Shown piece after piece: positions 51,676 through 62,438 of a stretch of DNA of 64,000 nt. The notes under the pieces were generated by a model. The model did no database searches. It saw nothing but the letters and a program-made list of their open reading frames with translations, and was not told the origin of the DNA. Source of the stretch: Circinella minor (Eukaryota; Mucoromycota; Mucoromycetes; Mucorales; Lichtheimiaceae). The stretch is taken from contig JAEPRB010000119.1 in NCBI GenBank assembly GCA_016758965.1, positions 60,929-124,928 on the forward strand, in the 5' to 3' direction. Position 1 is the first letter of the stretch. Each line of letters begins with the position of its first letter. A program made the translations under genes and the position numbers.

Positions 51676-52528
51676 TAGTAGTAGTAGCAGTAGTAGTAGT
51701 AGCAATAGTAGTAGTAGCAATAGCAGCAGCAGCAGTAGCAGTGACAGTAGTAGCGACAGTGATAGTAGCGATCAAAGTAATATTGGGCAACAAATCAATA
51801 TCGACTTTTCAGATGACGACAACAGTCCCGACAGTATCAGTGTCAGCAGTGATGACAGCAGTAATGACGATCCTACTAGATATCAACTTAATATCAATGA
51901 TTCAGATGATGACAGTGACAGTGATAACAACAGTAGTAGTAATAACAATAATATCAGTAATGATAGTGGCAGCAGCCACAGTGATAACAACAATAGGAGT
52001 AATAATAATAGTAGTATAAGTAATGATAGTGATAGCAGCGACAGTGATAACGACAGTGATAGTGATAATAGTAGTCAAGGACAACAAAGTAGAAAAGACA
52101 GAGATACTAGTAGTTCAAACGACAGTGATCAATCCGAATTGAATCATAGTTTTTCCAACAGTTCAAGTGCATCGGATGACGATAGTGATGCTCATAGTCA
52201 AAGAGAACAAAATGTAAATAATATCGACACGAGTGATTCAAATGATACTAGTCCATCGGATTCGGATGACAGCTCCTCCAGTAAGAAATCAAATGCATCA
52301 AGTAATAATACTAGTAATAGTAGTCAAGCAAGTGAATCATCATCCATATTACATAAAGAGAAAGAAACGTCATCCAAAGTTGAAGAAGATGATGATCATG
52401 ACGACGAAGAAGAAGAAGTTCCAGTATTGATGACACGTAAACGTCGAGCAGCCTTAGAAGCAAAAAATAATACACGAAAAGAATCTGCTTTCAATAGTAA
52501 CAAACGTCAACGACGACGTCGTGGTTAA
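50015..52528 (+). CDS. RING-finger protein (putative E3 ubiquitin ligase) with long acidic serine tract
   Basis: Six exons (50015-50372, 50526-50582, 50659-50775, 50838-51003, 51102-51371, 51550-52528) encode 648 residues. After a short coiled coil and a Ser-rich segment, a C3HC4 RING is assembled over exons 2-3: CTICVDYFDSPYTLQCGHTF, CKDCITTWFERQ, CPQCRRD. A second four-Cys cluster follows in exon 5 (CPSCAWEL...CINCGLEF). The C-terminal half is almost pure Ser/Asp/Asn, encoded by AGC/AGT/GAC/GAT triplet repeats, and ends in a basic patch (RKRRAALEAKNN, KRQRRRRG) that looks like a nuclear localisation signal. The role as a nuclear ubiquitin ligase is inferred from the RING and the basic end. 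Confidence 0.85.
51630..51765 (+). repeat. AGC/AGT triplet repeat encoding a serine tract
   Basis: An almost uninterrupted run of AGC and AGT codons within the last exon of the RING gene encodes over 40 consecutive or near-consecutive serines. It is a trinucleotide repeat prone to length change. Confidence 0.9.
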
Positions 52529-54031
52529 AAAAAAAATCTCCCTTTTCAACATTCATTCCATTATAACTATGATCATCATAACACAAAAAATATTCCTTTT
52601 TATATCATCCATATACAAAAAAAAAAAAAAAATGAGAAAAAGGATTACAAGATTCTATATGTATTATTGAAAAATAAAAAGTATTTAAGGACTTTTTATT
52701 TTAATCATTCATTATTATTCTCATTCATTCTTTTTTTTTTTTTGGCTCTTACATAGTCAAAACATATACTATTTCATCATTTTCTAACATATTAATATTA
52801 ACATGCATATTTACATATATGTTTCTTATATAAACTGTTGTTTTATCTTGTCAATGTATCATTTTATCATCATTCTATTGAAATATATATATATATACTT
52901 TTTTTTTCAAATATAATACCATGATTTTATAAAATCAAAGCTATTCCTATGCAAACTTATGTATTCTGCAAAACGAATAACTAAAAAAAAAAAGGTGATC
53001 TCTTGTTTACTACGTATAGCAATTATTTTATTTCTGTAATGTATGATAGTTACTTTCTAAAGAAAAGATATCAGTCCATCATACATAAATTATAAATACA
53101 TGAGGTATCATTCGTTTAAATTATCCCATTGAATCATTAAAAACTACACTGTTCTACGTCATTTCACTATTTCGGGGAACACACTCATCAGGGAGGGATT
53201 TAACTCCGATCATCTGTATGTCTCGCCTATGATTTCAAAGACACTCAAAAATAGAGAGTAAATGAAATACTTACCAAGAAGATTAAAAGTAACAGTTTTG
53301 TTTTTCTCCTTTCATATGTTGTTTCTTTTATATATTTATATATAGGATATTTCAAAAATACGTACATGAAATTAAAAAATTGGGTTATGAATATTCAAAA
53401 AGATGTGTGTAACAAATTAAAAGATTTAAATAATGATAATAAATAAAGTATATTACTAATATTTGATCCAGTTGTATAATTCCTTCGATTAAAAACATTT
53501 CCTTAGAATGGCTATTATAAATTCCGTACACAAAAAGAAACATTTATATCCAAAAAAAAAAAAAAATGAAAATGAATTATATGGCACATTGTATTTCTTG
53601 TCAATACCAAAACCACAGATAAATGAAATGAAATGAAATATAGATAATCTAATAGGTTTATCAGCCTTTTACTAAAAGTGATGCTAATAAGGTCTATTTA
53701 CAAAGGTGAAAATGAAAAAAAAAGAAAGAGGGGAGGTACATATATGGAATAAAAGGTTGACTCAAATGAACAAAATTAATAATAATAATAAAAAAAAAAA
53801 AAAGAAGTGGGAAGGGTAGGGGGAAAAGAGAGAGGGTTGCCGTATTCAAATTATAAATCTTGATTGGAAATGTTTGATAAAATATTAATTGAGTTTTTGT
53901 TATGTTATATATAATATATAATATATAAAAAGGTGAAGGGGCGAGAAAAAGAGGGGACGAAGGAAATATTGACAAAATACATGGTAAAAATAAAATAAAA
54001 TAAGAATAAGAATAAACTTTTTTTTTTCTTT
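52529..54031. other. Intergenic region between convergent RING and RIB3 genes
   Basis: Both genes end here. The stretch is AT-rich with A and T runs; no exon, tRNA or mobile element was recognised. Confidence 0.5.
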
Positions 54032-55088
54032 TTACAGACCCACACGTTGTCTATAGGCAATTAAATCCTTAATAGTAATCATCTTAATACCATGTTTTTT
54101 ACCAAATGCAAAACAATCATCACGACGAGCCATTCCTCCTTCTGGATCATCTTCTTTAAGTAATTCACCAATACAAGCAACTTGTGGAACACCTGCTAAT
54201 TTACATAAATCAACACCAGCTTCTGTATGTCCAAATCGATCCAAAACACCATTAGCAACAGCACGTAATGGTAAAATATGACCAGGACGAGAGAAATCTT
54301 CAGGTTTACTTGTTGGATCTGCTAATTTACGAGCAGTCATGGCACGATCATGAGCAGAAATACCTGTCGTAGTACCATGAATATAATCACACGAAACTGT
54401 ATATGCTGTCTTCATAAGTTCACTATTTCTTTCTACCATCAAAGGTAATTGAAGTTCTTCCAAACGATCTGCTTTCATTGGTACACAAATATATCCACTA
54501 TAAATAAATATAAGTATTTCATTCAAAACAGTAATAAGATCAATTATTCCTTCTTCACTCAACTTTTTTTTTTTTAAACCTCTGTCATCCCTTTCTTCCC
54601 ACACACATCCATAACACGTGACTTTTTTGACATGTTCATCATATTATTGTTTATAAGCATGTAGATAGACACACATATGTAAAAACATATTCCTTTCTCC
54701 TCCTCCCTCACCCCTTCCATTATAAAAAAAAAGTTATTTCTTTTACCTGGAATAGCGAATTAAGAATGCCATTTGTTCAGTTGTAATTGATTGACCTGCA
54801 ATAATTAAATCACCTTCATTTTCTCGGTCTTCATTGTCCATGACAATAACAAACTTGTTTTCAGCTTGATAATAATAAAAAAAGAAATGTCAACTTCAAA
54901 AATTACATTATACTTCTTTCTTTTTTTTTCCCCCCACAATTAATGAACACGCACTCATGAAACCAAACGAAACAAAAAAAAAAGAAAGTGTTGGTCTATG
55001 AAGAATATAAAAACTTACCAAAGTCTTTAAGAGCATCTTCAACCGAGTTAAATTCGTATTCTTCACACTTTTGTGGCATGTTTACCAT
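54032..55088 (-). CDS. RIB3: 3,4-dihydroxy-2-butanone 4-phosphate synthase
   Basis: Three exons (55019-55088, 54747-54864, 54032-54497) encode 217 residues, the family's usual length. The enzyme converts ribulose 5-phosphate to 3,4-dihydroxy-2-butanone 4-phosphate plus formate in riboflavin synthesis. The acidic catalytic loop [14 protein letters not shown] spans residues about 33-46; [39 protein letters not shown] and [14 protein letters not shown] are all present, the last including the conserved substrate-binding HTEA segment. The start at [20 protein letters not shown] is the first ATG; a second Met follows three codons on. Introns are GT-AG with ordinary phases. Confidence 0.96.
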
Positions 55089-55379
55089 AATTTTTTTTGA
55101 CAGAAAAAAAAAATAAAAAAAAAAAGAAATAAAGGGAAAAATAAAAAAACAAGGCGGAAAAGATTATTATTTGTTCAAACTGAAGATGAAAAATTTCATT
55201 AAGCGATATGTCAGCATTGAATAATCTTACTCAGCAAAAGGTTACATGTGAAAAGAACTTGTATGAACTGAAAACATTTTTTACTAAAAAAAGTTTCTTT
55301 TCTTTTACCCTTTAAATTCAATATTTATAATACTACATAAATGAATTGAATAGAAAATTAGATTTGTCATTTGCTATTA

Positions 55380-55810
55380 TTAACCAAAGAGTTTTAATAT
55401 AATTCCTTTTATTTTTCTACCTTTTTTGTTTTGTTTTTGTTTTGAATGGTTTATTGTAGGGGCGTTGGAGGAGGGGGAGAGATCATCAGGCATTGGTTTA
55501 TCTAAATAAAAATTGGGAATGCTTAATACATATGAAACATAAACATTTCCATCAAAAAAGATCAATGCGGAGAGATCCATTTTTTTTTTATTTGAACGAA
55601 TGGATTCTTCCTGCAAAAAAAAAAAACAGGTTATCCTTTTAAAGAAATGAAACCAACAAAAATAATAATAGTGTTCTATATAACAAAAAACCCCCATCTG
55701 ATGTATTATCTTTTATTTTCAAAGGTTCTAAATCGATAAAGCACTTCTTTTCTTGGATTAATGCTAGGATGGTCATCCAATTTCCCACGGTTCTTAAAAT
55801 CTATGATTCC
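55380..55810 (-). pseudogene. Unrecognised two-exon-like fragment
   Basis: Reading on the minus strand, a segment at about 55731-55808 preceded by a TAG acceptor encodes DFKNRGKLDDHPSINPRKEV and LYRFRTFENK, then hits a stop. A second segment at 55380-55613, preceded by a good TTGCAG acceptor, encodes EESIRSNKKKMDLSALIFFD followed by NVYVSYVLSIPNFYLDKPMP and a basic C-terminus. The composition is protein-like but no intact donor joins the two and no start was found. It may be the 3' end of a decayed gene, or a real gene whose 5' part I missed. Confidence 0.35.
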
Positions 55811-56827
55811 TATTTATTTCATCCCAAAAAGGGAACCCACGCTACAATAAACGTATTTGCAAAAAAAAAAAAAAGTGTTCTATTCATCCATATGATATAT
55901 GCCAAGATTGGTATAAATTAATGTCTTGGAGGTTTTTGATAAAATAAATACTGTACATAGATACTCTTATAATACACATAAAAATGGGTCCTTTATTATA
56001 TACAATTCACTTTGGCATAAATTAATTGTTGTTGTGTAATAAGAAAATTTCTTATTTTAGTGAATTATTGTTACGTATTAGCCAAAACACTCACGAATAG
56101 TCTATCTATCGATATGAGTAAAATGGATACATTAAACTTCCCAACAGGTTATTTATTATTATCATATATTATTTTAAAGGCCAGTACGTATAAAAAGAGA
56201 ATTAAAAACCATTGTCAAGTGATATAAAGTGGTTCTATATGTAATATCAGAATTGTTGTTGTTGTGATGAAAAAAAAAAAAAAAAACGAGTAAACGCTTT
56301 ATCAACTCTATAATATAATATTTACATAAGCCAAGAAAACACCTGCTTTTTTTTTATCACTGCAACCATACGTACACCTGTTTTTCTTTGATTCAACATA
56401 ATAAAGAAAAGAGATACGTATTAAAGCTTAGAAATATATATATATATATATATTATATACGTTTCTTTTATTTTTTACACTGCGTAACTATTTTCGCCGC
56501 ATACTAATTAAAACTATATAAATTACTTAATGCACTTTTACAAAATCGATTGTCTCTGCAAAAAGTATTTACTGTAGTTTAACTGAGTGTTTTGAGAAGG
56601 TCCGTGCTTTCTTCGGAGTTCGCTGTGAAACAATTTGGTAGATAGAGACTATCTTTTGATCACCATGGCTAAAAAAAAAAAACTTACTTCTTTAACCGTG
56701 TTCTTATTAAAATCACCTTCCTTTTCAAGTTTTACTATAACATAACTTATACTTTACTTAATAATACTATCACTATGACTGGTTTTTATTAAGTTGAAAG
56801 ACCAATCATGGCGCTGAAATTCAAATA
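55811..56827. other. Gene-free AT-rich stretch
   Basis: No exon seen. TACGTA words occur near 56073, 56186, 56371 and 56415. Confidence 0.5.
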
Positions 56828-57684
56828 CAGACGGTCCCCGTTAATTTCATAGGGGCATTTTTCATTTTTTTTTCTGTGAAAATAAAGGGGGTGTGAAAAT
56901 GAACGGATACGTACTATTAATTTTTTTTTTTTTTTGAAGAATGTGCATATATTGAATACTTCAATTCACTACGTATGTCTTTTAGAATATCTAAATATTA
57001 ATTATTAATAAATTATATCTATGTGTTTGTTGTTCTCTATGTATGCGTTTTTAAAACACACAATTTTTTTTTATTTGAGCACATCCTTAGCATATTTTTT
57101 TTTTTTTAAAAAAAAACTATATATACGTAGCTTCGAGAGCTGGAAACATATTTAGTTTCTTTTTATCTCCAATCGCTATATATTTTGCTTTATATATAAT
57201 ATCAAAATGACACCAACCGAATCACATATTAGTTTCTTGGCAACCGAGCAGCATGGTATACTGGCTGAAAAGAAAAGACTTCATCCATAAACCATCGCAT
57301 AAGTAACAAATTGAACAATGGCGATATGGAATAAAAATGGGTTCAATTTTTTTAAGGCACGTAACATTATTAGTACGGTATCCAAAGGCTTAAAGTAAGA
57401 AAAATAAATATTGTATAGACTTCTATTAAAAATTATGCAGAGGTGTAATAGAAAATCATCTCATCCTGTATGATAATTTAATTACAATCCTTATATTTAT
57501 CACTTACATAATTTTTTTTTATTATATCGGTTAAGGATTATTCAATGTCGCTCCGTGCTATGAAAGTGAAATAAAGGGGGATGTGAAAATTTTCTTATGT
57601 TATTTTTACCATTCCTTGATTTTCTTTTAGTGAAGTTAATGAAGTGTGAAAATTAACGGATATGAAATTAACAGGGACCCTCTG
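56828..57684. mobile_element. TA-flanked terminal-inverted-repeat element, about 857 bp, non-autonomous
   Basis: The left end CAGACGGTCCCCGTTAATTT and the reverse complement of the right end CAGAGGGTCCCTGTTAATTT match at 18 of 20 bases and extend a few bases further. Both are bordered by TA. Sub-terminal copies of GTGTGAAAAT-AACGGATA occur near both ends. There is no transposase-like frame inside. Starting with CAG and duplicating TA fits a Tc1/mariner-pogo type MITE. Confidence 0.75.
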
Positions 57685-58011
57685 TAATTTCTTTTTTATT
57701 AAATCCAGCTTGGATGAAATACAGTGCACCACATAACTAGCTAATCATAGATTATAATATAATTATAATATAAACTGATAAGCAAACCTTATAATAAACA
57801 CACATCAGTTGCTTTACAAATAACCATCACTGTATAAATAATAATCATAACAAATCGTATATATCATACACATCATAAAGAAGATCATCAAACATAAAGA
57901 TGTTTATTTATTCATATAATAATACACAATAATATCGATACACGATGGATAGGAACTATAAAATAGAAATATATATAAAGACTTATATTTAATTAGAAAT
58001 AATAATTACGT
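57685..58011. other. Spacer between the TIR element and the DIRS element
   Basis: This AT-rich stretch of about 330 bp has no exon. It ends in ATTACGTAC directly against the left end of the DIRS-type element. Confidence 0.5.
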
Positions 58012-58028
58012 ACACATCCTTGTCGGGG

Positions 58029-58143
58029 ACCTTGGCTGTGGATCAATTCTTTCTTTATTTAAAATCGAAACATTATACTACTGAGAATTAATTATGAAAT
58101 AATAAAAGAAAATATTGTCTAAGTCTATAATCTCTATCTTCTT
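58029..58143 (+). repeat. Left inverted terminal repeat of the DIRS element
   Basis: About 115 bases starting ACCTTGGCTGTGGATCAATT are repeated in inverse orientation at 62271-62385 with very few differences. Confidence 0.92.
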
Positions 58144-58489
58144 TTCATTCGAACATTTTACTACGCTCCTGGACTTCTCACCGCTGTAGCTTCTTATGAA
58201 CAATGATGATGCCACCCCCGAATGGGCTCATACCCTAGAAGGACATTTATAGTTATACTAATTTTTATCATTATTTAATTTAATCTTTTTATTTTTAATT
58301 ATTATAATTATTTTAATTTTATAAATATTTTAAATTTTGCAAAGACAAAAAATTACATTTTTCTATTGAAATTTAAGAACTTTTCTCTAAGAGAAAAAAC
58401 CATAAAGAGTCACGTTGTAAGTTTTAAATAACTTACACTTTATAGGATTACTGAATATTTATAATTTTACTCTAAAGGAATAAATAGAA

Positions 58490-59158
58490 TTGTTTCTCCT
58501 ACTTCAACGATTGCATGCAGTCAAACAACAATTGGCTACTACAGCCACTCTTCACCAGGATCCTAACGTTACAGTTCGCAATCCTGGGGCTGATTTTACA
58601 TCAACTGAACAGATGTTGGTTCAATATCCGTTTATTCAAGAGAATTTCTTCAAACGTCCCTTGGAAGATGGTCAACGTCGACAATTTCTTTTTGATTGTC
58701 CCAAGAATTCGATCCGCCATTATGATCCCCCTAAGATCAATAAAGTTAATGTGTCTTCTTCAGCAAAGCATTACGATTCAGCGTTGTATAATATACAATA
58801 TCGTTTATTAGGGCTTACAAGACCTTTGGATTGGTTTTTATACCAAACCCTACATGGCAACTTGGATGATACTACAATTCGACAACAAAGCAGCGATTTT
58901 GCACAAGCCATGCACGAACTGCTATCTGACTTGGCATCATATATTACTACATTACGTACTGATAATCTTTACAAGGATCTTCCCAACCACATTGAAGCAC
59001 CAGGCTCTCAGCAAGAAAATTTTTTGGTTGACACCCAAGACATGTTGGAACACATTAAACTTCAGCAATCAATCCAAACTGTTACCCAACGAAAACCCAA
59101 GAAAAACAAGGGACCTCAATCCTATAGTTTTCAATTTTCAAAAACACGATCAGGATAA
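58490..59158 (+). pseudogene. DIRS gag-like protein
   Basis: An open frame of 222 codons with no ATG at its beginning lies between the left terminal repeat and the reverse transcriptase. It contains NPGADFTSTEQMLVQYPFIQ, LLGLTRPLDWFLYQTLHG and a basic Lys-rich C-terminal end (RKPKKNKGP), the usual layout of the first ORF of DIRS elements. A stop lies two codons before the first TTG-like position. The function in particle assembly is inferred from position. Confidence 0.7.
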
Positions 59159-59299
59159 ACAATATACTGATCATTCTCAGCGTCGTTCTGCTGAAAACAC
59201 CAATTATCATTCATCATCGTCTCATTCTATGGTCAATAATGGGGGTTCAAGACCTCTGCAACAATCTCAGCAGTGGGATTTTCACCCTCGCCAATCTCA

Positions 59300-60890
59300 C
59301 CCGAGATCAAATTAAAACTGGTCGGAGGACGTCTCTCTTCCTATTATTCTACCTGGTCTTCTTCTCTTGGTTTCCAAGTCTCACCATGGCTCCGAATAAG
59401 ACTCAATCACGGTTACCATCTACCGCTCCTGTCTCCGCCACTGCTTACAAACCACCAACTTTTTCCATACTCCTTCATAGACTCTACTTCAATTATCGAT
59501 TAAGAAATTATGACACTTTTAAAGAAAGAAGCCATAGAAAAAGTTCCTCTGCATACTCCAGGCTTCCGGTCTCGCCTATTCTTACTACCAAAGAAGGATG
59601 GCGGCCTTCGTCCAGTTCTCAATCTTCGACCACTCAATCAATATCTCCTGACCATTCACTTTAAAATAGAATCTTGGCCAACAATAACCAATATGATCCA
59701 ACCAGGAGATTATTTAACATCAATCGATTTAAAAGATGCCTTTCACCACATTGCTATTCATCCAATACATCACCATCTTCTACAGTTTCAATGGCGCAAC
59801 AAATTATACCAATACAAAGTTCTATTGTTTAGTCTCAGCCTGTCACCAATCATATTCACCAAAACACTGAAACCAATACTAAAATGGGCTTGACAACAAG
59901 GCATTCACTTGACCGTATATATGGACGACCTGCTGATCATGGCAAAATCAGCACATTAAGCACAGCAACATACTACACTGATAGCTCAAAAATTACAAGA
60001 ACTCGGCTGGCTTCTGAACAACAAGAAGTCGCAACTAATTCCAACTCAGGATATCAATCATTTGGGCATGTGCATCAACACCAAAGCAATGACGATATCA
60101 ATTCCTGGCAAAAAGATTCGAACACTTCGGCGCAATGCTTACCAACTACTGCACATGAAGACTGTATTATGGACGAAACTGGCCCAATTCATTGGCTCAG
60201 CCGTTGCTACTCAACTGGGCAACCAACAAGCCAGATTTCGAACCGTCATTTATTGAAACAATTAAATCGAACTCGCAATCATATAACAGCCCCGATTACA
60301 GCACCAATGCAACAAGAACTCGTCTGGTGGATATCCCAATTACAAACATGGAATGGTGCACACATACTACAGCATCAGCCAGTGACACAATTTTTCACGA
60401 ACGCTTCAACCAGAGGTTATGGAATAGTACAAGACCATATATGCCTTTCTGGCAAATAGACAGTGCAAGAACGCCGTTTTCACATCAATTACTTGGAACT
60501 TCTGACCGTATGGAAAGCATTACAAACGCCATCCCTAGTCAATACCTCGCACATACAACTGTGCATGGACAATATCAGCGCCATGGCTTATATTCAACAT
60601 TTTGGCAGAACCAAGTCCAAAATTCTCAACACATTAGCAATGAAGATATGGAATTTTTGTTTTTAGCACCATCTAACTCTGACAACACTTTATGTCCCGT
60701 CAGCACACAACCCAGCAGATTCACCATCTCGTGCAATGACAATACAGAATGAATGGAAATTACCACCAGCAACGTATCAACTTTTGGACCAACTTTGGGG
60801 CCCTCACCACATCTACCTTTTCGCTTCGGCAACCAACCACCAGACCAAGCACTTTGTGGGTTGGCAACATCACCCCCAAGCATTATAGAC
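59300..60890 (+). pseudogene. DIRS reverse transcriptase and RNase H, interrupted
   Basis: The palm region reads PGFRSRLFLLPKKDGGLRPV, LNLRPLNQYL, GDYLTSIDLKDAFHHIAIHP and FSLSLSPIIFTKTLKPILKWA in the frame 59510-59893. After an in-frame TGA at 59891-59893 the same frame continues to the catalytic YMDD at about 59918-59929, then meets a TAA near 59957 and runs on through a thumb-like segment (LQELGWLLNNKKSQLIP) to about 60256. RNase H signatures are spread over two frames: FFTNASTRGYGIV and then RFHINYLELLTVWKALQ, MDNISAMAYIQHFG (60463-60666). Several stops make it non-functional as read. Confidence 0.85.
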
Positions 60891-60908
60891 GAATGCCTTT
60901 AGCAAGCC

Positions 60909-62168
60909 TTGGAAAACGGCACTAGGTCGCTTATATCTAGCCCCCCCTTGGAATCTTATTCTATGATTTCTACAGCGCTTGATTCAGAATCCACTACCTG
61001 CAATACTAATAACACCAAATTGGCCATCAGTACCTTGGTATCCACTCGCCACTCAGCTAGCACTACAACCACCAATAGTAATCAACACCCTAGCAAAAGA
61101 GAACGATCTGTTGAACAAGAATCCAATATGGACCTTATTAGCATGGAACCTCAGCGTAAAACAATGAAATCAGAATCTGGTGCTGCTATAGCCATTACAA
61201 ACAAGACCAAAAATATTAACCCCTCAACAAAAATAAGACAAGCCGTATATGAACGTTGGTGTGAATTTACTGACTTAAATTTCATGGAGCCTAATGTCTT
61301 TCATTTGACTAGCTTTCTCGCTTCCCAGTATGAAACAAAAAAATGGAAAATAAGTACAGTGCTTGCTTATCAATCATCGATACTCGCGCTTTATACGACC
61401 GAACAAAGTAACCAGATATGTAACCATCAGCATTTCCAAGATTTTCACAAAGGCTTACGTCAAGGCACCATACTTCCACAAAAATTCTTTGACTATAATT
61501 TGCAACCAGCTCTAAGTTATATTCTTTCGTTAGGTGACAATAACAAGATGACGGTCGACCTATTAACAGCAAAATTAGCATGGCTATTGGCAATGGTCGG
61601 TTTTCTACGCCCCTCAGATCTAGAACACATTGACCTTGCACAATGCTCTATTTCACAAGATGATATTCTTTCGTTGGTCATTGTAGCTCCTAAAGAAAAA
61701 AGAAGTGGTATGCGTATTACAAAAACGGTCACTATACATCCTCACTACTAGGATCTCTTGGTTTGTCCCGTCAATACTTACAAGGCTTATTGTTCCTGCG
61801 TTGCTTCCATCTCTGTTTCTGTGCCACACCCGGTTTTTACTAAAGTATCTTTGGTACCACTCTTACGGTATGTCCATCACCATGACCAAGGCCTATCTAG
61901 TCAACGAATTAGTAAATACATAAATCAAGTTATGAAATTCGTTGGTCGTCCACCAGGTGCACCCATTCCGAAAGCAAGAGCTTTAGGCGCTATACTAGCC
62001 GCACAATCAGGTGTTTCTGTCGAAAACCTGGTAGTCCAAAGGAACTGGTCATCAAGAAAAATGTTTGAACAATTCTATCGCATTTCAGTTCAAACTCAAG
62101 AAACTTTTACTTCAAGTACTCTGGATTCACAGCCAAGGTCCCCGACAAGGATATGTGATGTCCAGTAA
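60909..62168 (+). pseudogene. DIRS tyrosine recombinase, interrupted
   Basis: The frame 60909-61751 carries the core-binding part (RQAVYERWCEFTDLNF, FLASQYETKKWKISTVLAYQ, FHKGLRQGTILPQ) and the start of the catalytic part with the first Arg in MVGFLRPSDLEHIDL. A TAG at 61749-61751 stops it, and the reading continues to 62168 after it with LVCPVNTYKAYC, RAYG-like LGAILAAQSGVS and a WSSRKMFEQFYR segment that resembles the end carrying the catalytic Tyr. The His-x-x-Arg box is not clear in this copy. Family: DIRS-type tyrosine recombinase used in place of an integrase. Confidence 0.82.
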
Positions 62169-62223
62169 CGACGACATAAAAAGTCGTCTACAACATTACA
62201 CGACAAAGGGAACCTTGGCTGTC
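62131..62223 (-). repeat. Internal complementary region (ICR) of the DIRS element
   Basis: On the minus strand this segment reads the sequence of the right outer end (through ACGACGACTT-type words to TTACTGGACA) followed directly by the left outer end (ATCCTTGTCGGGGACCTTGG). This is the bridge template expected in the DIRS circular-intermediate model. The match is good but not perfect. Confidence 0.88.
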
Positions 62224-62270
62224 CCCACACCCCCTCCGCTTTATTTTATTTATTTATTACTTTCTCATTC

Positions 62271-62385
62271 AAGAAGATAGAGATTATAGACTTAGACAAT
62301 ATTTTCTTTTATTATTTTATAATTAATTCTCAGTAGTATAATGTTTCGATTTTAAATAAAGAAAGAATTGATCCACAGCCAAGGT
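62271..62385 (-). repeat. Right inverted terminal repeat of the DIRS element
   Basis: Inverse copy of 58029-58143, beginning AAGAAGATAGAGATTATAGA and ending CACAGCCAAGGT. Confidence 0.92.
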
Positions 62386-62438
62386 CCCCTTTGTCGTGTA
62401 ATGTTGTAGACGACTTCCTATGTCGTCGTTACTGGACA

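Larger units (their letters stand above)
58012..62438 (+). mobile_element. DIRS-type tyrosine-recombinase retrotransposon, about 4.4 kb, decayed coding region
   Basis: The element has the complete DIRS layout: outer inverted terminal repeats, a gag-like frame, reverse transcriptase with RNase H, a tyrosine recombinase, and an internal complementary region whose reverse complement joins the sequences of the right and left outer ends. DIRS elements integrate as circles by tyrosine recombinase and leave no target duplication, and none is seen here. All three coding blocks carry stops or frameshifts, so this copy is probably inactive. Boundaries are set by where the internal complementary region stops matching and may be off by a few bases. 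Confidence 0.92.

Noticed and set aside
51532..52087. Long poly-Leu, poly-Ala/Val and poly-Thr frames around the RING gene's last exon
   Set aside because: They are other-frame readings of the AGC/AGT and GAT/GAC repeats that encode the Ser/Asp tract; no splice or start support.
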